Source: JAVVHH01 sp964657565 (lineage in GTDB: Bacteria; Pseudomonadota; Alphaproteobacteria; Acetobacterales; Acetobacteraceae). From it: a DNA stretch of 64,000 nucleotides. Below the pieces are notes generated by a model. It made no database searches. It saw only the letters and a list, made by a program, of their open reading frames with translations, and had not been told where the DNA came from. Within the stretch, counting starts at the first letter, position 1, and each line of letters starts with the position of its first letter. A program made the translations under genes and the position numbers. Positions 25,955-33,530 of this stretch are shown piece after piece. The stretch is from assembly GCA_964657565.1 (NCBI GenBank), contig CAZZVQ010000011.1, positions 11,125 to 75,124 of the forward strand, read 5' to 3'.

Positions 25955-27466
25955 ATGAGCCTTTCGATGGAAGACCGACTGAAGCGGCGCAAACTGGATG
26001 CCCTCAAGCGAGGCGTGCACCGGGCGAGCGCAGGCGAGTCCACTTCCGTCGCGACGCACATCGTCGGGATTGGCCGGGCCGGGGCAAACGTCGTGGCGCA
26101 AGCGCTGCGAACGCTGCAGCCCGGGGCACCGCATCTGACCGCGTTGGTGGTCGACATCGGCGATCACGACTTGGGCGAGTTGCGGGCGATCGCAGCCGAA
26201 GTCGATCCGCAAGCGGCCTCGATCACCATTCTCGCGCTCGAAATCCCGACCCGGCCCGACTTGCTGGCGGTGCTGGAAGACTACCCTGGTTACTTGATGC
26301 TGGAATACCCGCGGTATCGGCCGAGCCCGCAATACCAGCCGTGGCTGCCAGCGGACTTCCCGCTACCGGCGCCGGGCGGCGCCTTCAAACGGGCGGTGGC
26401 CAAGGCTATCTACGGCAGGGCTTTCTACGCGGCCGACAAACCTGCGGCGGCAGCGTTGCGAGCCTTCGCCGAAGACGTCGATGCCGTACCGGGACATGCG
26501 ATGGTCGCCGTGGTCTTCGGGCTCGGCGGCGGCACCGGCAGCGGGATCGCGGTGGATCTGGCGCGACATCTGTCGAACCGGGGCTTCGGGCGCCGGGTCC
26601 TCATGGCAGGGATCGGGATCGGGCCGTGCGACGGCGACATCGAGGCGCATCGGGGCGCGGCGTTGTATCCGACGCTCAACGAACTCGACACCATGGGCGA
26701 CGAGGAGAAGAACCGCGGCGTCGTGATGTCGTGCGGGGAGATGTTCCGCAATCCGTTCACCGCCGGCTTCGTGGCGGTGCCGCAACAGCAGGCATGGCTG
26801 GCAACGCAAGACCTGGCCGCGACCCAGGCGCGGGGCGACCGGGAGATCGCGTCGATATTGACCGCGCAAGGCGGCGTGCATTTCTGGGAGTTGCTGAAGC
26901 TGCTCAATTGGGTGGCGGCACCCTCGACGCAGCATTCGGCCGCGCGGACGCCCTGGGGTGCGCTGTGGTTGCACATGTTGGGCTTTGCCGATCTGGACGG
27001 CGTGTCGCCCGATCTGAAAAGCCGCCTTGGTGTCGTATCGGGCTATGCGCCAGAATTCGTCGAGATGCGGGTTTCCGGGCAGCCAGGCCCAGGGATCGCG
27101 GAGGCGATGGAGGCAGCGCTGGGGCCGGACGTCCCGCCAGTGGTGGTCGAGGGTGCGCCAGAGGGTTCGGTGCAGTTCATCATGCCAAGTCTGGCCAAGA
27201 CGCATCTGGCCGGATTTGCCGGATGGCGCTCGGCCTACGAGGCGGAATCGGCCGAGGACAAGCTGCTCGACCACTCGCTATTGCTCGAGCAGGGCGTTCT
27301 GTTGAGCGCTCCATCGACGCGGATCGCCGGAATGGCAGGAGCGAGCCTGTGGGGTGGCGACGCGTGGGTGGCAGTACCGTTCGACGAGCTGATGGGCGAT
27401 CTACCCCCCCCGGGTCCGGCCCTGACCTTGTCGAAGCTGCAGCAGGTTCGTGAAGGGGTGGCGTAA
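25955..27466 (+). CDS. Tubulin/FtsZ-superfamily-like protein, first copy
   Basis: A 503-residue protein. After a basic 30-residue N-terminus comes HIVGIGRAGANVV (residues 35-48), resembling the tubulin/FtsZ T1 loop. VVDIGD follows at 65-70 (T3-like), and the tubulin signature GGGTGSG at 191-197 continues as IAVDLARHLSN. LYPTLNELD may serve as the guanine-contacting T6 region. No clear FtsZ T7 catalytic motif (NxDxxD) was found, so GTP hydrolysis on assembly is uncertain. The C-terminal 200 residues have no recognised domain. ATG has AGGAG six bases upstream; it is the first gene of a plus-strand operon. Distant homology to uncharacterised bacterial tubulin-like proteins is the best call. Confidence 0.8.
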   Translation: MSLSMEDRLKRRKLDALKRGVHRASAGESTSVATHIVGIGRAGANVVAQALRTLQPGAPHLTALVVDIGDHDLGELRAIAAEVDPQAASITILALEIPTRPDLLAVLEDYPGYLMLEYPRYRPSPQYQPWLPADFPLPAPGGAFKRAVAKAIYGRAFYAADKPAAAALRAFAEDVDAVPGHAMVAVVFGLGGGTGSGIAVDLARHLSNRGFGRRVLMAGIGIGPCDGDIEAHRGAALYPTLNELDTMGDEEKNRGVVMSCGEMFRNPFTAGFVAVPQQQAWLATQDLAATQARGDREIASILTAQGGVHFWELLKLLNWVAAPSTQHSAARTPWGALWLHMLGFADLDGVSPDLKSRLGVVSGYAPEFVEMRVSGQPGPGIAEAMEAALGPDVPPVVVEGAPEGSVQFIMPSLAKTHLAGFAGWRSAYEAESAEDKLLDHSLLLEQGVLLSAPSTRIAGMAGASLWGGDAWVAVPFDELMGDLPPPGPALTLSKLQQVREGVA

Positions 27467-27468
27467 CG

Positions 27469-27795
27469 ATGCCGATCGATTGGGCGGACATCGTCGTCAG
27501 ATATGGCAAAGGAGCGAAGGTCCCAACCGTCACCGGCGGCAAGTATTTGGATGTCGCGGGAGCCGACGAGACGGCGATCTATATTCAATCGCCGATCTGG
27601 AGCGCGACGCTGGACCGATCGAATCTCGAAAAGGGCGTAACCCTGATCGAAGAGGGCGTGATCTCCCGCGATCCAGGATTGTTCGTCGAAGACTACATGC
27701 TGTACGTGGCCAATCAGCGTGCCACGTCGGTAGCACATATACTTCGAGATCTGGGTTTTCTCGATAAGACCGAGACGTTCTCCATCCGGTGTTGA
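27469..27795 (+). CDS. Small unknown protein between two tubulin-like genes
   Basis: A 108-residue soluble protein that I do not recognise. It starts two bases after the first tubulin-like stop and ends 75 bases before the second, so it is very likely translated with them. Its composition is mixed and acidic (VVRYGKGAKVPTVTGGKYLDV ... FVEDYMLYVANQRATS), with predicted alternation of strands and helices and no membrane segment or cysteine pair. Its position suggests a partner or adaptor of the tubulin-like pair; this is inference only. Confidence 0.75.
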   Translation: MPIDWADIVVRYGKGAKVPTVTGGKYLDVAGADETAIYIQSPIWSATLDRSNLEKGVTLIEEGVISRDPGLFVEDYMLYVANQRATSVAHILRDLGFLDKTETFSIRC

Positions 27796-27811
27796 AACCG
27801 GAGGAACGGTA

Positions 27812-27831
27812 GCCGCCCGTTGGAGGGCGGC
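27812..27831 (+). promoter_or_regulatory. Hairpin in the leader of second tubulin-like gene
   Basis: A perfect seven-base stem GCCGCCC/GGGCGGC closes the six-base loop GTTGGA, about 40 bases before the ATG at 27871. With no T-tract it could stabilise the downstream message or tune translation relative to the upstream genes. Confidence 0.45.
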
Positions 27832-27870
27832 AAGACGACTGGACTGACCCTAACCGCAACGAGGTGGAAA

Positions 27871-29568
27871 ATGTCTGCATCGCTTTATCATAGTGCAACG
27901 GGTACCCAGGCGCCGCATTGCATGCACGTGATCGGCATCGGCCGCACAGGCGCCGCCTATGTCGAGGCGCTGCTGCGGACCGGCGAGATCGAGGATCACC
28001 TGGCGGATCCGCGGGCGACGTTCGCGGCCATGGTCGTCGACATCGGCGATCAGGACATGGGCCTGGCGATGGATTATGCGGCCGCATTCAAGAAGCGGCT
28101 GGAGTCCCGCAACATCCCGGTGGATCGCTTCAACTTCCAGGCGGTCGCGTTGCCGGTGCCGTCGAAGGAAGACTTCTTCGAGGGGATGAACCGGACTCGT
28201 GAGTTCCTAAAGATCGAGTATCCCCGGTATTACTGGAATCCGAATTTCGAGTCGTACGTTCCGAAGAAGTACGTCATGCCGAAGGCGGGCGAGCATTTCC
28301 CGCGTGCGGTCGCCAAGGGTATCTATGCGAACGCTTACTATGCCGGCGACCGTCCGATGGATGCGGCACTGCGCAAGTTCGTCGAGATGATCGACAAGGC
28401 CGGGCTGCCGTCGATGGTGACGGTATGCTTCAGCCTCGCCGGCGGCACCGGCAGCGGCATGATGGTCGACCTTGCGCGCCATTTGTCGAACGTCAAGCTG
28501 GGCCGGCGGATCCCAGTGATCGGCGTGGGTCAGTTGCCACATTCGGGCGATCCGGACACCTACAAGAACAGCCCGGCGCTCTACACGACGCTGAACGACC
28601 TCGACTGCATGCTCGACGACGACAAGAACGCCGGCGTGACCGCGGTGTGGGGCGACCTGTATCGCAGCCCGTTCACCGGCGGCTTCTTCGTCGTCAACCC
28701 CGAGCAGAGCTGGCAGCGCCTGACCGCCTACACCACCACCGGTGAGGCCGCCATCCGCCAGAACTTCAAGGAGATGGTCACCAACCGGTTCGTCGCCGAC
28801 AGCTTCATGCGCTTCGTCGTCGTCGACCATGGACGCGACCTGTTCCGCGCGCTGCGTCCATCGGGCCTGACCGGTGCGCCGCACGAGACCGTCAGCGCGA
28901 AGTCGCGCAATTGGACGATGTTCAACGTGGCCAAGCTGACCCATCCGGGCGTGCAAGTGCTCCCGGGCGAGGGTGCGGCCAAGTGGGACAATGTCATCAG
29001 CCAGTGGATCGACTTCACGCCGAACTACGATGGCCTGAAGGACGGCTTCAAGACCGACTACGCCGAAGTCTTCATCTATGGCTCGCGTAACATGGGCCAT
29101 GCCGATATGAACGAAGCGTTCAAGAAGATGATGAAGAAGAACTATATGCTCGACGGCGATTCGACACTGCAAGTGTTCAATCACGAGTTCTTCGACGCGT
29201 TGACGGCGTATGCGAACGTCATCCTGCCGGGTGTCGCCAAGACCGACCTCGATGCGTTCTGGGACAGCCAGAAGGTCTATGACCAGCTCTCGTGGGAAGA
29301 CAAGCTCAACGAGCACGCGTGGCTGATCGACATCGGGCCAATGCTGTCGGAACCGGCGATCCGCTTCGAAGGAATGGCGGGCGAGTGCATCTGGGGCTGC
29401 GCCTGCTGGGTCGTGGTGCCGTACGACGAGCTGCGCGGCGACAAGCTGCCGCCGGCCAACCGCAAGGTGATCCTCGAGCAGGGGATCGCGGCGATGACCA
29501 AGACCGTGGTGGCCACTCCGGGCGGCATGGCGCCGACCAAGGAGACCGCCTACGTGATGTCCGAATAG
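27871..29568 (+). CDS. Tubulin/FtsZ-superfamily-like protein, second copy
   Basis: A 565-residue protein. CMHVIGIGRTGAAYVEALLRTG (from residue 17) matches the T1-like loop. VVDIGD is at 55-60 and AGGTGSGMMVDLARHLSN starts at 190, with the tubulin signature GGTGSG intact. LYTTLNDLD aligns with the same region in the first copy, and FTGGFFVVNPEQSWQR is shared with the third copy. It has a longer C-terminal half than FtsZ, unassigned. I chose the ATG at 27871 with GAGGTGG upstream. Tandem unequal tubulin-like genes recall obligate heteropolymers such as alpha/beta tubulin or BtubA/B, but that is speculation. Confidence 0.82.
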   Translation: MSASLYHSATGTQAPHCMHVIGIGRTGAAYVEALLRTGEIEDHLADPRATFAAMVVDIGDQDMGLAMDYAAAFKKRLESRNIPVDRFNFQAVALPVPSKEDFFEGMNRTREFLKIEYPRYYWNPNFESYVPKKYVMPKAGEHFPRAVAKGIYANAYYAGDRPMDAALRKFVEMIDKAGLPSMVTVCFSLAGGTGSGMMVDLARHLSNVKLGRRIPVIGVGQLPHSGDPDTYKNSPALYTTLNDLDCMLDDDKNAGVTAVWGDLYRSPFTGGFFVVNPEQSWQRLTAYTTTGEAAIRQNFKEMVTNRFVADSFMRFVVVDHGRDLFRALRPSGLTGAPHETVSAKSRNWTMFNVAKLTHPGVQVLPGEGAAKWDNVISQWIDFTPNYDGLKDGFKTDYAEVFIYGSRNMGHADMNEAFKKMMKKNYMLDGDSTLQVFNHEFFDALTAYANVILPGVAKTDLDAFWDSQKVYDQLSWEDKLNEHAWLIDIGPMLSEPAIRFEGMAGECIWGCACWVVVPYDELRGDKLPPANRKVILEQGIAAMTKTVVATPGGMAPTKETAYVMSE

Positions 29569-29583
29569 GGCAGCACGCGATAC

Positions 29584-29607
29584 GGGCGGCGGCCAGCGCC
29601 GCCGCCC
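29584..29607 (+). promoter_or_regulatory. Strong GC hairpin between second tubulin-like gene and the G3E GTPase gene
   Basis: A perfect ten-base stem GGGCGGCGGC/GCCGCCGCCC has a four-base loop CAGC and is followed by ACTTTCCTTCC. It could be a partial terminator or an mRNA-processing barrier that lowers expression of the downstream genes. Confidence 0.5.
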
Positions 29608-29631
29608 ACTTTCCTTCCACGGAGGCCAATG

Positions 29632-30663
29632 ATGCCCGACACAAACGTCACCCCGACGACCGATGGGCGTGGCCCGGCCACGACGGATACGCGCGTGCCG
29701 GCCACGGTGATCACCGGGTTCCTCGGCTCGGGCAAGACGACGCTGATCAACCGTATCTTGCGCGAGCAGCACGGCCGCAAACTCGCGGTGATCGTCAACG
29801 AGTTCGGTGAGATCAGCATCGACGGGCAGCTCGTGATCCATGATCAGGACCAGCAGCTCGTCGAGTTCAACAACGGCTGCCTCTGCTGCACCGTGCGCGG
29901 CGATCTCATCGAGACGCTCGGCCGGTTGCAGGAGCGGGCGGGCACCCTGGACGGCATTCTGATCGAGACGACGGGCCTTGCCGACCCGGCCCCGGTCGCC
30001 TCGACCTTCTTCGCCGACGATCAGGTCAAGGCCGGGATCAAGCTCGATGCCTTCGTGACCGTGGTCGACGCCGTCAACCTCGAGCGCAACCTCGATCAGT
30101 GTAACGAGGCCGTCGAGCAGGTGGCGTTCAGCGACATCGTGCTGATCAACAAGATGGACCTCGTCTCATCGGCGCAGGTCGAGAAGATCGAGCAGCGGGT
30201 CCGGGCGCTGAACCCGCTCGCCAAGATCTATCACACGACCAACGCCGAGATCGATCTGGCCGGGATCATCGGCATCGGGGCGTTCGATCTGGTGCAGAAG
30301 CTCGAGGTCGACCCCGAATTCCTCGGTAACCACGAGCACGAACATGATGCCGCGATCGGCTCGTTCGTGTTGGAGGAGACCCGGCCGATCGACATCAACA
30401 AGCTGATGATCTGGATGAACGCCATGGCGCAAGAGCGCGGCGATTCGCTCTATCGCACGAAGGGCATCTTCTATGCCCACGGCTTCGAGGAGCGGCTGGT
30501 GTTCCAGAGCGTGCGCATGCTGACGACGCTCCGCCGTGACCGCTTTTGGCAGCCGGACGAAACGAAAATGACGCAGTTCGTCGTCATCGGAAAGAGCTTG
30601 GACCGGGAGGAGTTCGCACGTGGCCTCGCTGGCTGTGTGTTCGGCCCCATTCATCAATCGTAA
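29632..30663 (+). CDS. G3E-family (CobW/P47K) metallochaperone GTPase
   Basis: A 343-residue GTPase with Walker A GFLGSGKTT (residues 29-37), the CxCC metal-binding motif GCLCC (Cys83, 85, 86), Walker B ETTGLADP and NKMD for guanine. A short NHEHEHD stretch near residue 240 could also bind metal. Proteins of this family deliver or insert metals (UreG, HypB, nitrile hydratase activators). The client here is unknown; metal-dependent FmdA is one option, the tubulin-like proteins another. Second ATG (29632) is six bases after GGAGG; the ATG at 29629 is also possible. Confidence 0.9.
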   Translation: MPDTNVTPTTDGRGPATTDTRVPATVITGFLGSGKTTLINRILREQHGRKLAVIVNEFGEISIDGQLVIHDQDQQLVEFNNGCLCCTVRGDLIETLGRLQERAGTLDGILIETTGLADPAPVASTFFADDQVKAGIKLDAFVTVVDAVNLERNLDQCNEAVEQVAFSDIVLINKMDLVSSAQVEKIEQRVRALNPLAKIYHTTNAEIDLAGIIGIGAFDLVQKLEVDPEFLGNHEHEHDAAIGSFVLEETRPIDINKLMIWMNAMAQERGDSLYRTKGIFYAHGFEERLVFQSVRMLTTLRRDRFWQPDETKMTQFVVIGKSLDREEFARGLAGCVFGPIHQS

Positions 30664-30674
30664 GGAGATTTGCT

Positions 30675-31166
30675 TTGCCGATCGAACCAGGAGCTCCGGT
30701 CCCGAACGCTACGCTCAAGCAGATGACCCCAGACGGTATCAAGGACGTCGAACTGTCGACGCTGATGGCCAATCGCAAGATCATTCTGTTCGGACTCCCC
30801 GGTGCCTACACCCCGGTCTGTTCGACGTCGCATCTGCCGGGCTACGTGGCGCAGGCTGAGGCGCTCAAGGCCGAAGGCACGGCGGAGATCGCCTGCATCT
30901 CGGTGAACGATCCGTTCGTGATGTCGGCTTGGGGCGAGCAGCATGGCGTCGAGGGCAAGGTGCTGATGCTGTGCGACCCGGAGGCGGCCTTCACACGCAG
31001 CATCGGCATGGAACTCGACCTCAAGCATATCGGCCTCGGCGAACGCTCGCAGCGCTACTCCATGGTCGTCGAGGACGGCGTGGTGCGTGAGGTCAACGTG
31101 GAAAAGAGTATCTTCGACCACGGGGCCAGCGCGGCCTCCAGCTTGCTCGCCAAGGTAGACGCCTAG
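30675..31166 (+). CDS. Peroxiredoxin (Prx5/AhpE-like)
   Basis: A 163-residue thioredoxin-fold peroxidase. The peroxidatic Cys49 lies in LPGAYTPVCSTSHLPGY, with the conserved Thr and Pro. Cys74 and Cys100 are candidates for resolving. It is similar in layout to atypical 2-Cys Prx5 enzymes that reduce hydrogen peroxide and alkyl peroxides. The start is TTG at 30675 with AGGAG seven bases upstream; the longer frame is opposite the end of the GTPase gene. It lies 11 bases after the GTPase stop. Confidence 0.9.
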   Translation: MPIEPGAPVPNATLKQMTPDGIKDVELSTLMANRKIILFGLPGAYTPVCSTSHLPGYVAQAEALKAEGTAEIACISVNDPFVMSAWGEQHGVEGKVLMLCDPEAAFTRSIGMELDLKHIGLGERSQRYSMVVEDGVVREVNVEKSIFDHGASAASSLLAKVDA

Positions 31167-31174
31167 TTACGCCG

Positions 31175-31528
31175 ATGCTGGACGCGATCGAGGCAGAGCC
31201 GCTCTACCGCGTCCATGTGTTCTGCTGCACGAACCAGCGCCCCGCCACCCATTGGCGGGGTTGCTGTTCGAGTAAAGGCAGCCGGGCGCTGTGCGATTAC
31301 ATGTGCCGGCTGGGAATGACGCTGGGCGCGCGGCGGATCCGCATCAATCATGCGGGATGTATGAACGTGTGCGAGCACGGGCCGGTGATGGTCGTCTATC
31401 CGGATGCGGTCTGGTATCGTTACGAGACCCAGGCTGATGTGGAAGAGATCATGCGCGTGCACGTGCTGGGCGGCCGCCGGGTCGAGCGGCTGTTGGTCAC
31501 GATCAATCCGGGAACGCTGCACGGCTGA
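31175..31528 (+). CDS. (2Fe-2S) ferredoxin, thioredoxin-like fold
   Basis: A 117-residue protein with a cysteine layout of the shethna/NuoE-like ferredoxins: VFCCTNQRP..HWRGCC, then LCDYMC and AGCMNVCEHGPVMVVYP. The final CxxxC with GPVMVVYP is characteristic. It would carry electrons in the cytoplasm; neither an obvious donor nor an acceptor is encoded nearby, although the peroxiredoxin lies eight bases upstream. Last gene of the plus-strand operon, converging on amiR. Confidence 0.85.
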   Translation: MLDAIEAEPLYRVHVFCCTNQRPATHWRGCCSSKGSRALCDYMCRLGMTLGARRIRINHAGCMNVCEHGPVMVVYPDAVWYRYETQADVEEIMRVHVLGGRRVERLLVTINPGTLHG

Positions 31529-31534
31529 ACGGCA

Positions 31535-32116
31535 TCATGCGCGCGCACCCACGATAGTGGCGGCGATGTCTTCGATCGGCAGCCGGCGGGCCATGGCTTG
31601 TCGGCGGATGGATTGGTAGGCCTCGTCTTCGGTCAGCTTCTGCTCTTCCATCAAGATCAGCCGCGCCCGTTGTATGGTGCTCATCCCTGACAGCTTGCGT
31701 TGCAGCTTGACGACCCGGCGCTCGGACTCGTGCTGGAGCTGCCAGAGACTGCGGGCGATGACGAGTTGGGTGAGCAGACCAAAGGGTCGGATCGGACGCT
31801 CGATGACGGCTTGGGCGCCGATCTCGAGGACGAGTTGGAGCGTCGACGGGTTCTCGTAGCCGACGATGCCGATGACGGTCGCCCGCAGCCGGTTCGCGTC
31901 ACGGAATATGTGGCGCAGCACCTCGCGGCTGTCGTGCTCGATGGCGACGACGACGAGGTCGGCCTTCGGGGACAGGTCGTCCGGAAACGGCCAGACGGCG
32001 AAGGGAAGGCAGCCGATGCGGCTGAGATGCTCGATGAGACGGGCCCGCTCGACATCTGGCGGGTGCATGACTTCGACCCGAAGGCCGCGGAGGTCGCGAA
32101 GAATCTCAATGGCCAT
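31535..32116 (-). CDS. amiR: AmiR-like ANTAR-domain transcription antiterminator
   Basis: A 193-residue protein with an N-terminal pseudo-receiver (LRVEVMHPPDVERARLIEHLSRIGC, no canonical acidic pocket), a coiled-coil middle (LQHESERRVVKLQRKLSGM) and a C-terminal ANTAR RNA-binding domain (QRARLILMEEQKLTEDEAYQSIRRQAM). AmiR binds leader RNA of amide-inducible genes and prevents termination, and is held inactive by AmiC. It lies 19 bases after amiC. The amiE leader has a matching hexaloop hairpin and terminator. Confidence 0.92.
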   Translation of the reverse strand: MAIEILRDLRGLRVEVMHPPDVERARLIEHLSRIGCLPFAVWPFPDDLSPKADLVVVAIEHDSREVLRHIFRDANRLRATVIGIVGYENPSTLQLVLEIGAQAVIERPIRPFGLLTQLVIARSLWQLQHESERRVVKLQRKLSGMSTIQRARLILMEEQKLTEDEAYQSIRRQAMARRLPIEDIAATIVGARA

Positions 32117-32135
32117 TGGCGACCTCCATTCGACG

Positions 32136-33335
32136 CTACGTCACGCGGGCAGGTAGTCGTACGGCGGTTGGGATTTCTGCCGGTTTGGACCAGCTATCGA
32201 GCCGCTGGTCGATGCAGTAGGGATCTGGACGGACCCGGACGCCTGGATCCCAGACGACGCGGAAACGGCCGCGATGGTCGATCTTGGCAACGCGCGGCCA
32301 CAGGAACGTGTGATTGGTCGTGGCGTCGACCGTGATCCGGCCCTGTGGCGCGTCGAAGTCGAGGCGGCCGAGCATGGCCCGCACGTTTTCGGGCTCGTCC
32401 GACCCGGTGCGTTCGATGGCGTTGGCGACGAGGCGGAGCTGGAAATAGGCCGCTTCGGCGCCGGCCGTGACCGGGGCATCGTCGCCGAAGCGGGCGCGGA
32501 AGGCGGTGACGAAGGCGGCGGCGGCGGGAGTACGGAGTTCACCGAAAAACGGTGCGGCGCTGATATGTCCGGCCGCGGCGGCGGGCGCCATCTCGGTGAG
32601 TTCGGCTTCGCTGGTGGTCAGGCTGGCGATCGGCATACGGGCCGGGTCGAAGCCCGCGGCGTGATAGGCCTCGTAGAAGATCGAGGTGGCCCGGCCGACG
32701 ACGGTCGAGAAGATGACGTCGGGCTGGGTGCGGGCGATCTGGCGGATCGTGCGGTCGAAATCGGCACGCTGGGCGTCGAGCGGGACATAGATCTCCTCGA
32801 CGACGGTGGCGCCGGCCTGGCGAGCGAGGTCGGCCATGATCCGATTGGTCTCGTAGGGATAGACGTAGTTGGATCCCACGAAAAAAACTCGTTTGCCGTA
32901 GCTCTTGAACAAGTAATTTGCCAGCGGCTGCGAGTTCTGGTTGGGTGCGGACCCGGTGTAGATGCAACTGGACGAGTATTCGAACCCCTCGTACAGCGTA
33001 GGATACAGGAGCAAGGCGCGGTATTCTTCGACCACCGGCAGCACCGCCTTGCGTGTGCTGGACATGTAGCAACCGAAGATCAGGCGGACGCGATCCTTGC
33101 TCAGCAGGCGTTCGGCGAGCCGGTGGAAGGTTTTCGGGTCGGACTGCGGATCGTAGGCGACGAGTTCGATCGAGCGACCACGGATGCCGCCGTTCGCGTT
33201 GATGGCTTCGGCGGCCAGGATGGTGCCGTTGAGTTGGGTTCGCTCGACCGTTGCCGTCACCCCCGTCTGCGAGAACAGCACGCCAAAGCGCCAAGGCTCG
33301 CTCGAGTTCGGCATGCTGACGCGCGACGGTTTCAT
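32136..33335 (-). CDS. amiC: AmiC-like amide sensor, negative regulator
   Basis: A 399-residue periplasmic-binding-protein-fold sensor without a signal peptide, as in cytoplasmic AmiC. Features: FGVLFSQTGVTATVERTQLNG, FGCYMSSTRKAVLPVVEEY, LLYPTLYEGFEYSSSCIYTG and VFFVGSNYVYPYETNR. Similarity to the secreted UrtA in this window is visible, but the missing leader and the adjacent amiR settle the role. AmiC releases AmiR when amide binds. I chose the ATG at 33335, which overlaps the preceding small gene by four bases (ATGA). Confidence 0.92.
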   Translation of the reverse strand: MKPSRVSMPNSSEPWRFGVLFSQTGVTATVERTQLNGTILAAEAINANGGIRGRSIELVAYDPQSDPKTFHRLAERLLSKDRVRLIFGCYMSSTRKAVLPVVEEYRALLLYPTLYEGFEYSSSCIYTGSAPNQNSQPLANYLFKSYGKRVFFVGSNYVYPYETNRIMADLARQAGATVVEEIYVPLDAQRADFDRTIRQIARTQPDVIFSTVVGRATSIFYEAYHAAGFDPARMPIASLTTSEAELTEMAPAAAAGHISAAPFFGELRTPAAAAFVTAFRARFGDDAPVTAGAEAAYFQLRLVANAIERTGSDEPENVRAMLGRLDFDAPQGRITVDATTNHTFLWPRVAKIDHRGRFRVVWDPGVRVRPDPYCIDQRLDSWSKPAEIPTAVRLPARVT

Positions 33336-33523
33336 TTCTGGCCGCGCAGCAGGTCGCAGAGCGCGTCGACCGCGCCCCATTGCGCCTCCGTCTGCGCCGA
33401 GCCGGCCATACGGTCGAGCTGCATCCGAACGGCGACGAGCGGATAGTTCCCGACTGCCGTTCGCGCAGCATCGTACGCCTCTCGATAGGTCAGCGGCTTC
33501 GAGAGGCCTGGACGATCCGTCAT
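33332..33523 (-). CDS. Small unknown protein between third tubulin-like gene and amiC
   Basis: A 63-residue protein starting MTDRPGLSKPLTYREAYDAARTAV and ending LCDLLRGQK. It is probably all-helical and soluble, and I recognise no family. It begins seven bases after the tubulin-like stop and overlaps amiC by four bases, so it is translationally coupled to both. A weak Shine-Dalgarno suggests translation depends on the upstream gene. Confidence 0.75.
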   Translation of the reverse strand: MTDRPGLSKPLTYREAYDAARTAVGNYPLVAVRMQLDRMAGSAQTEAQWGAVDALCDLLRGQK

Positions 33524-33530
33524 CGGCGGC

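Noticed and set aside
32136..33335. Reading amiC as a second UrtA transporter binding protein
   Set aside because: No signal peptide and immediate linkage to an ANTAR regulator favour a cytoplasmic sensor.
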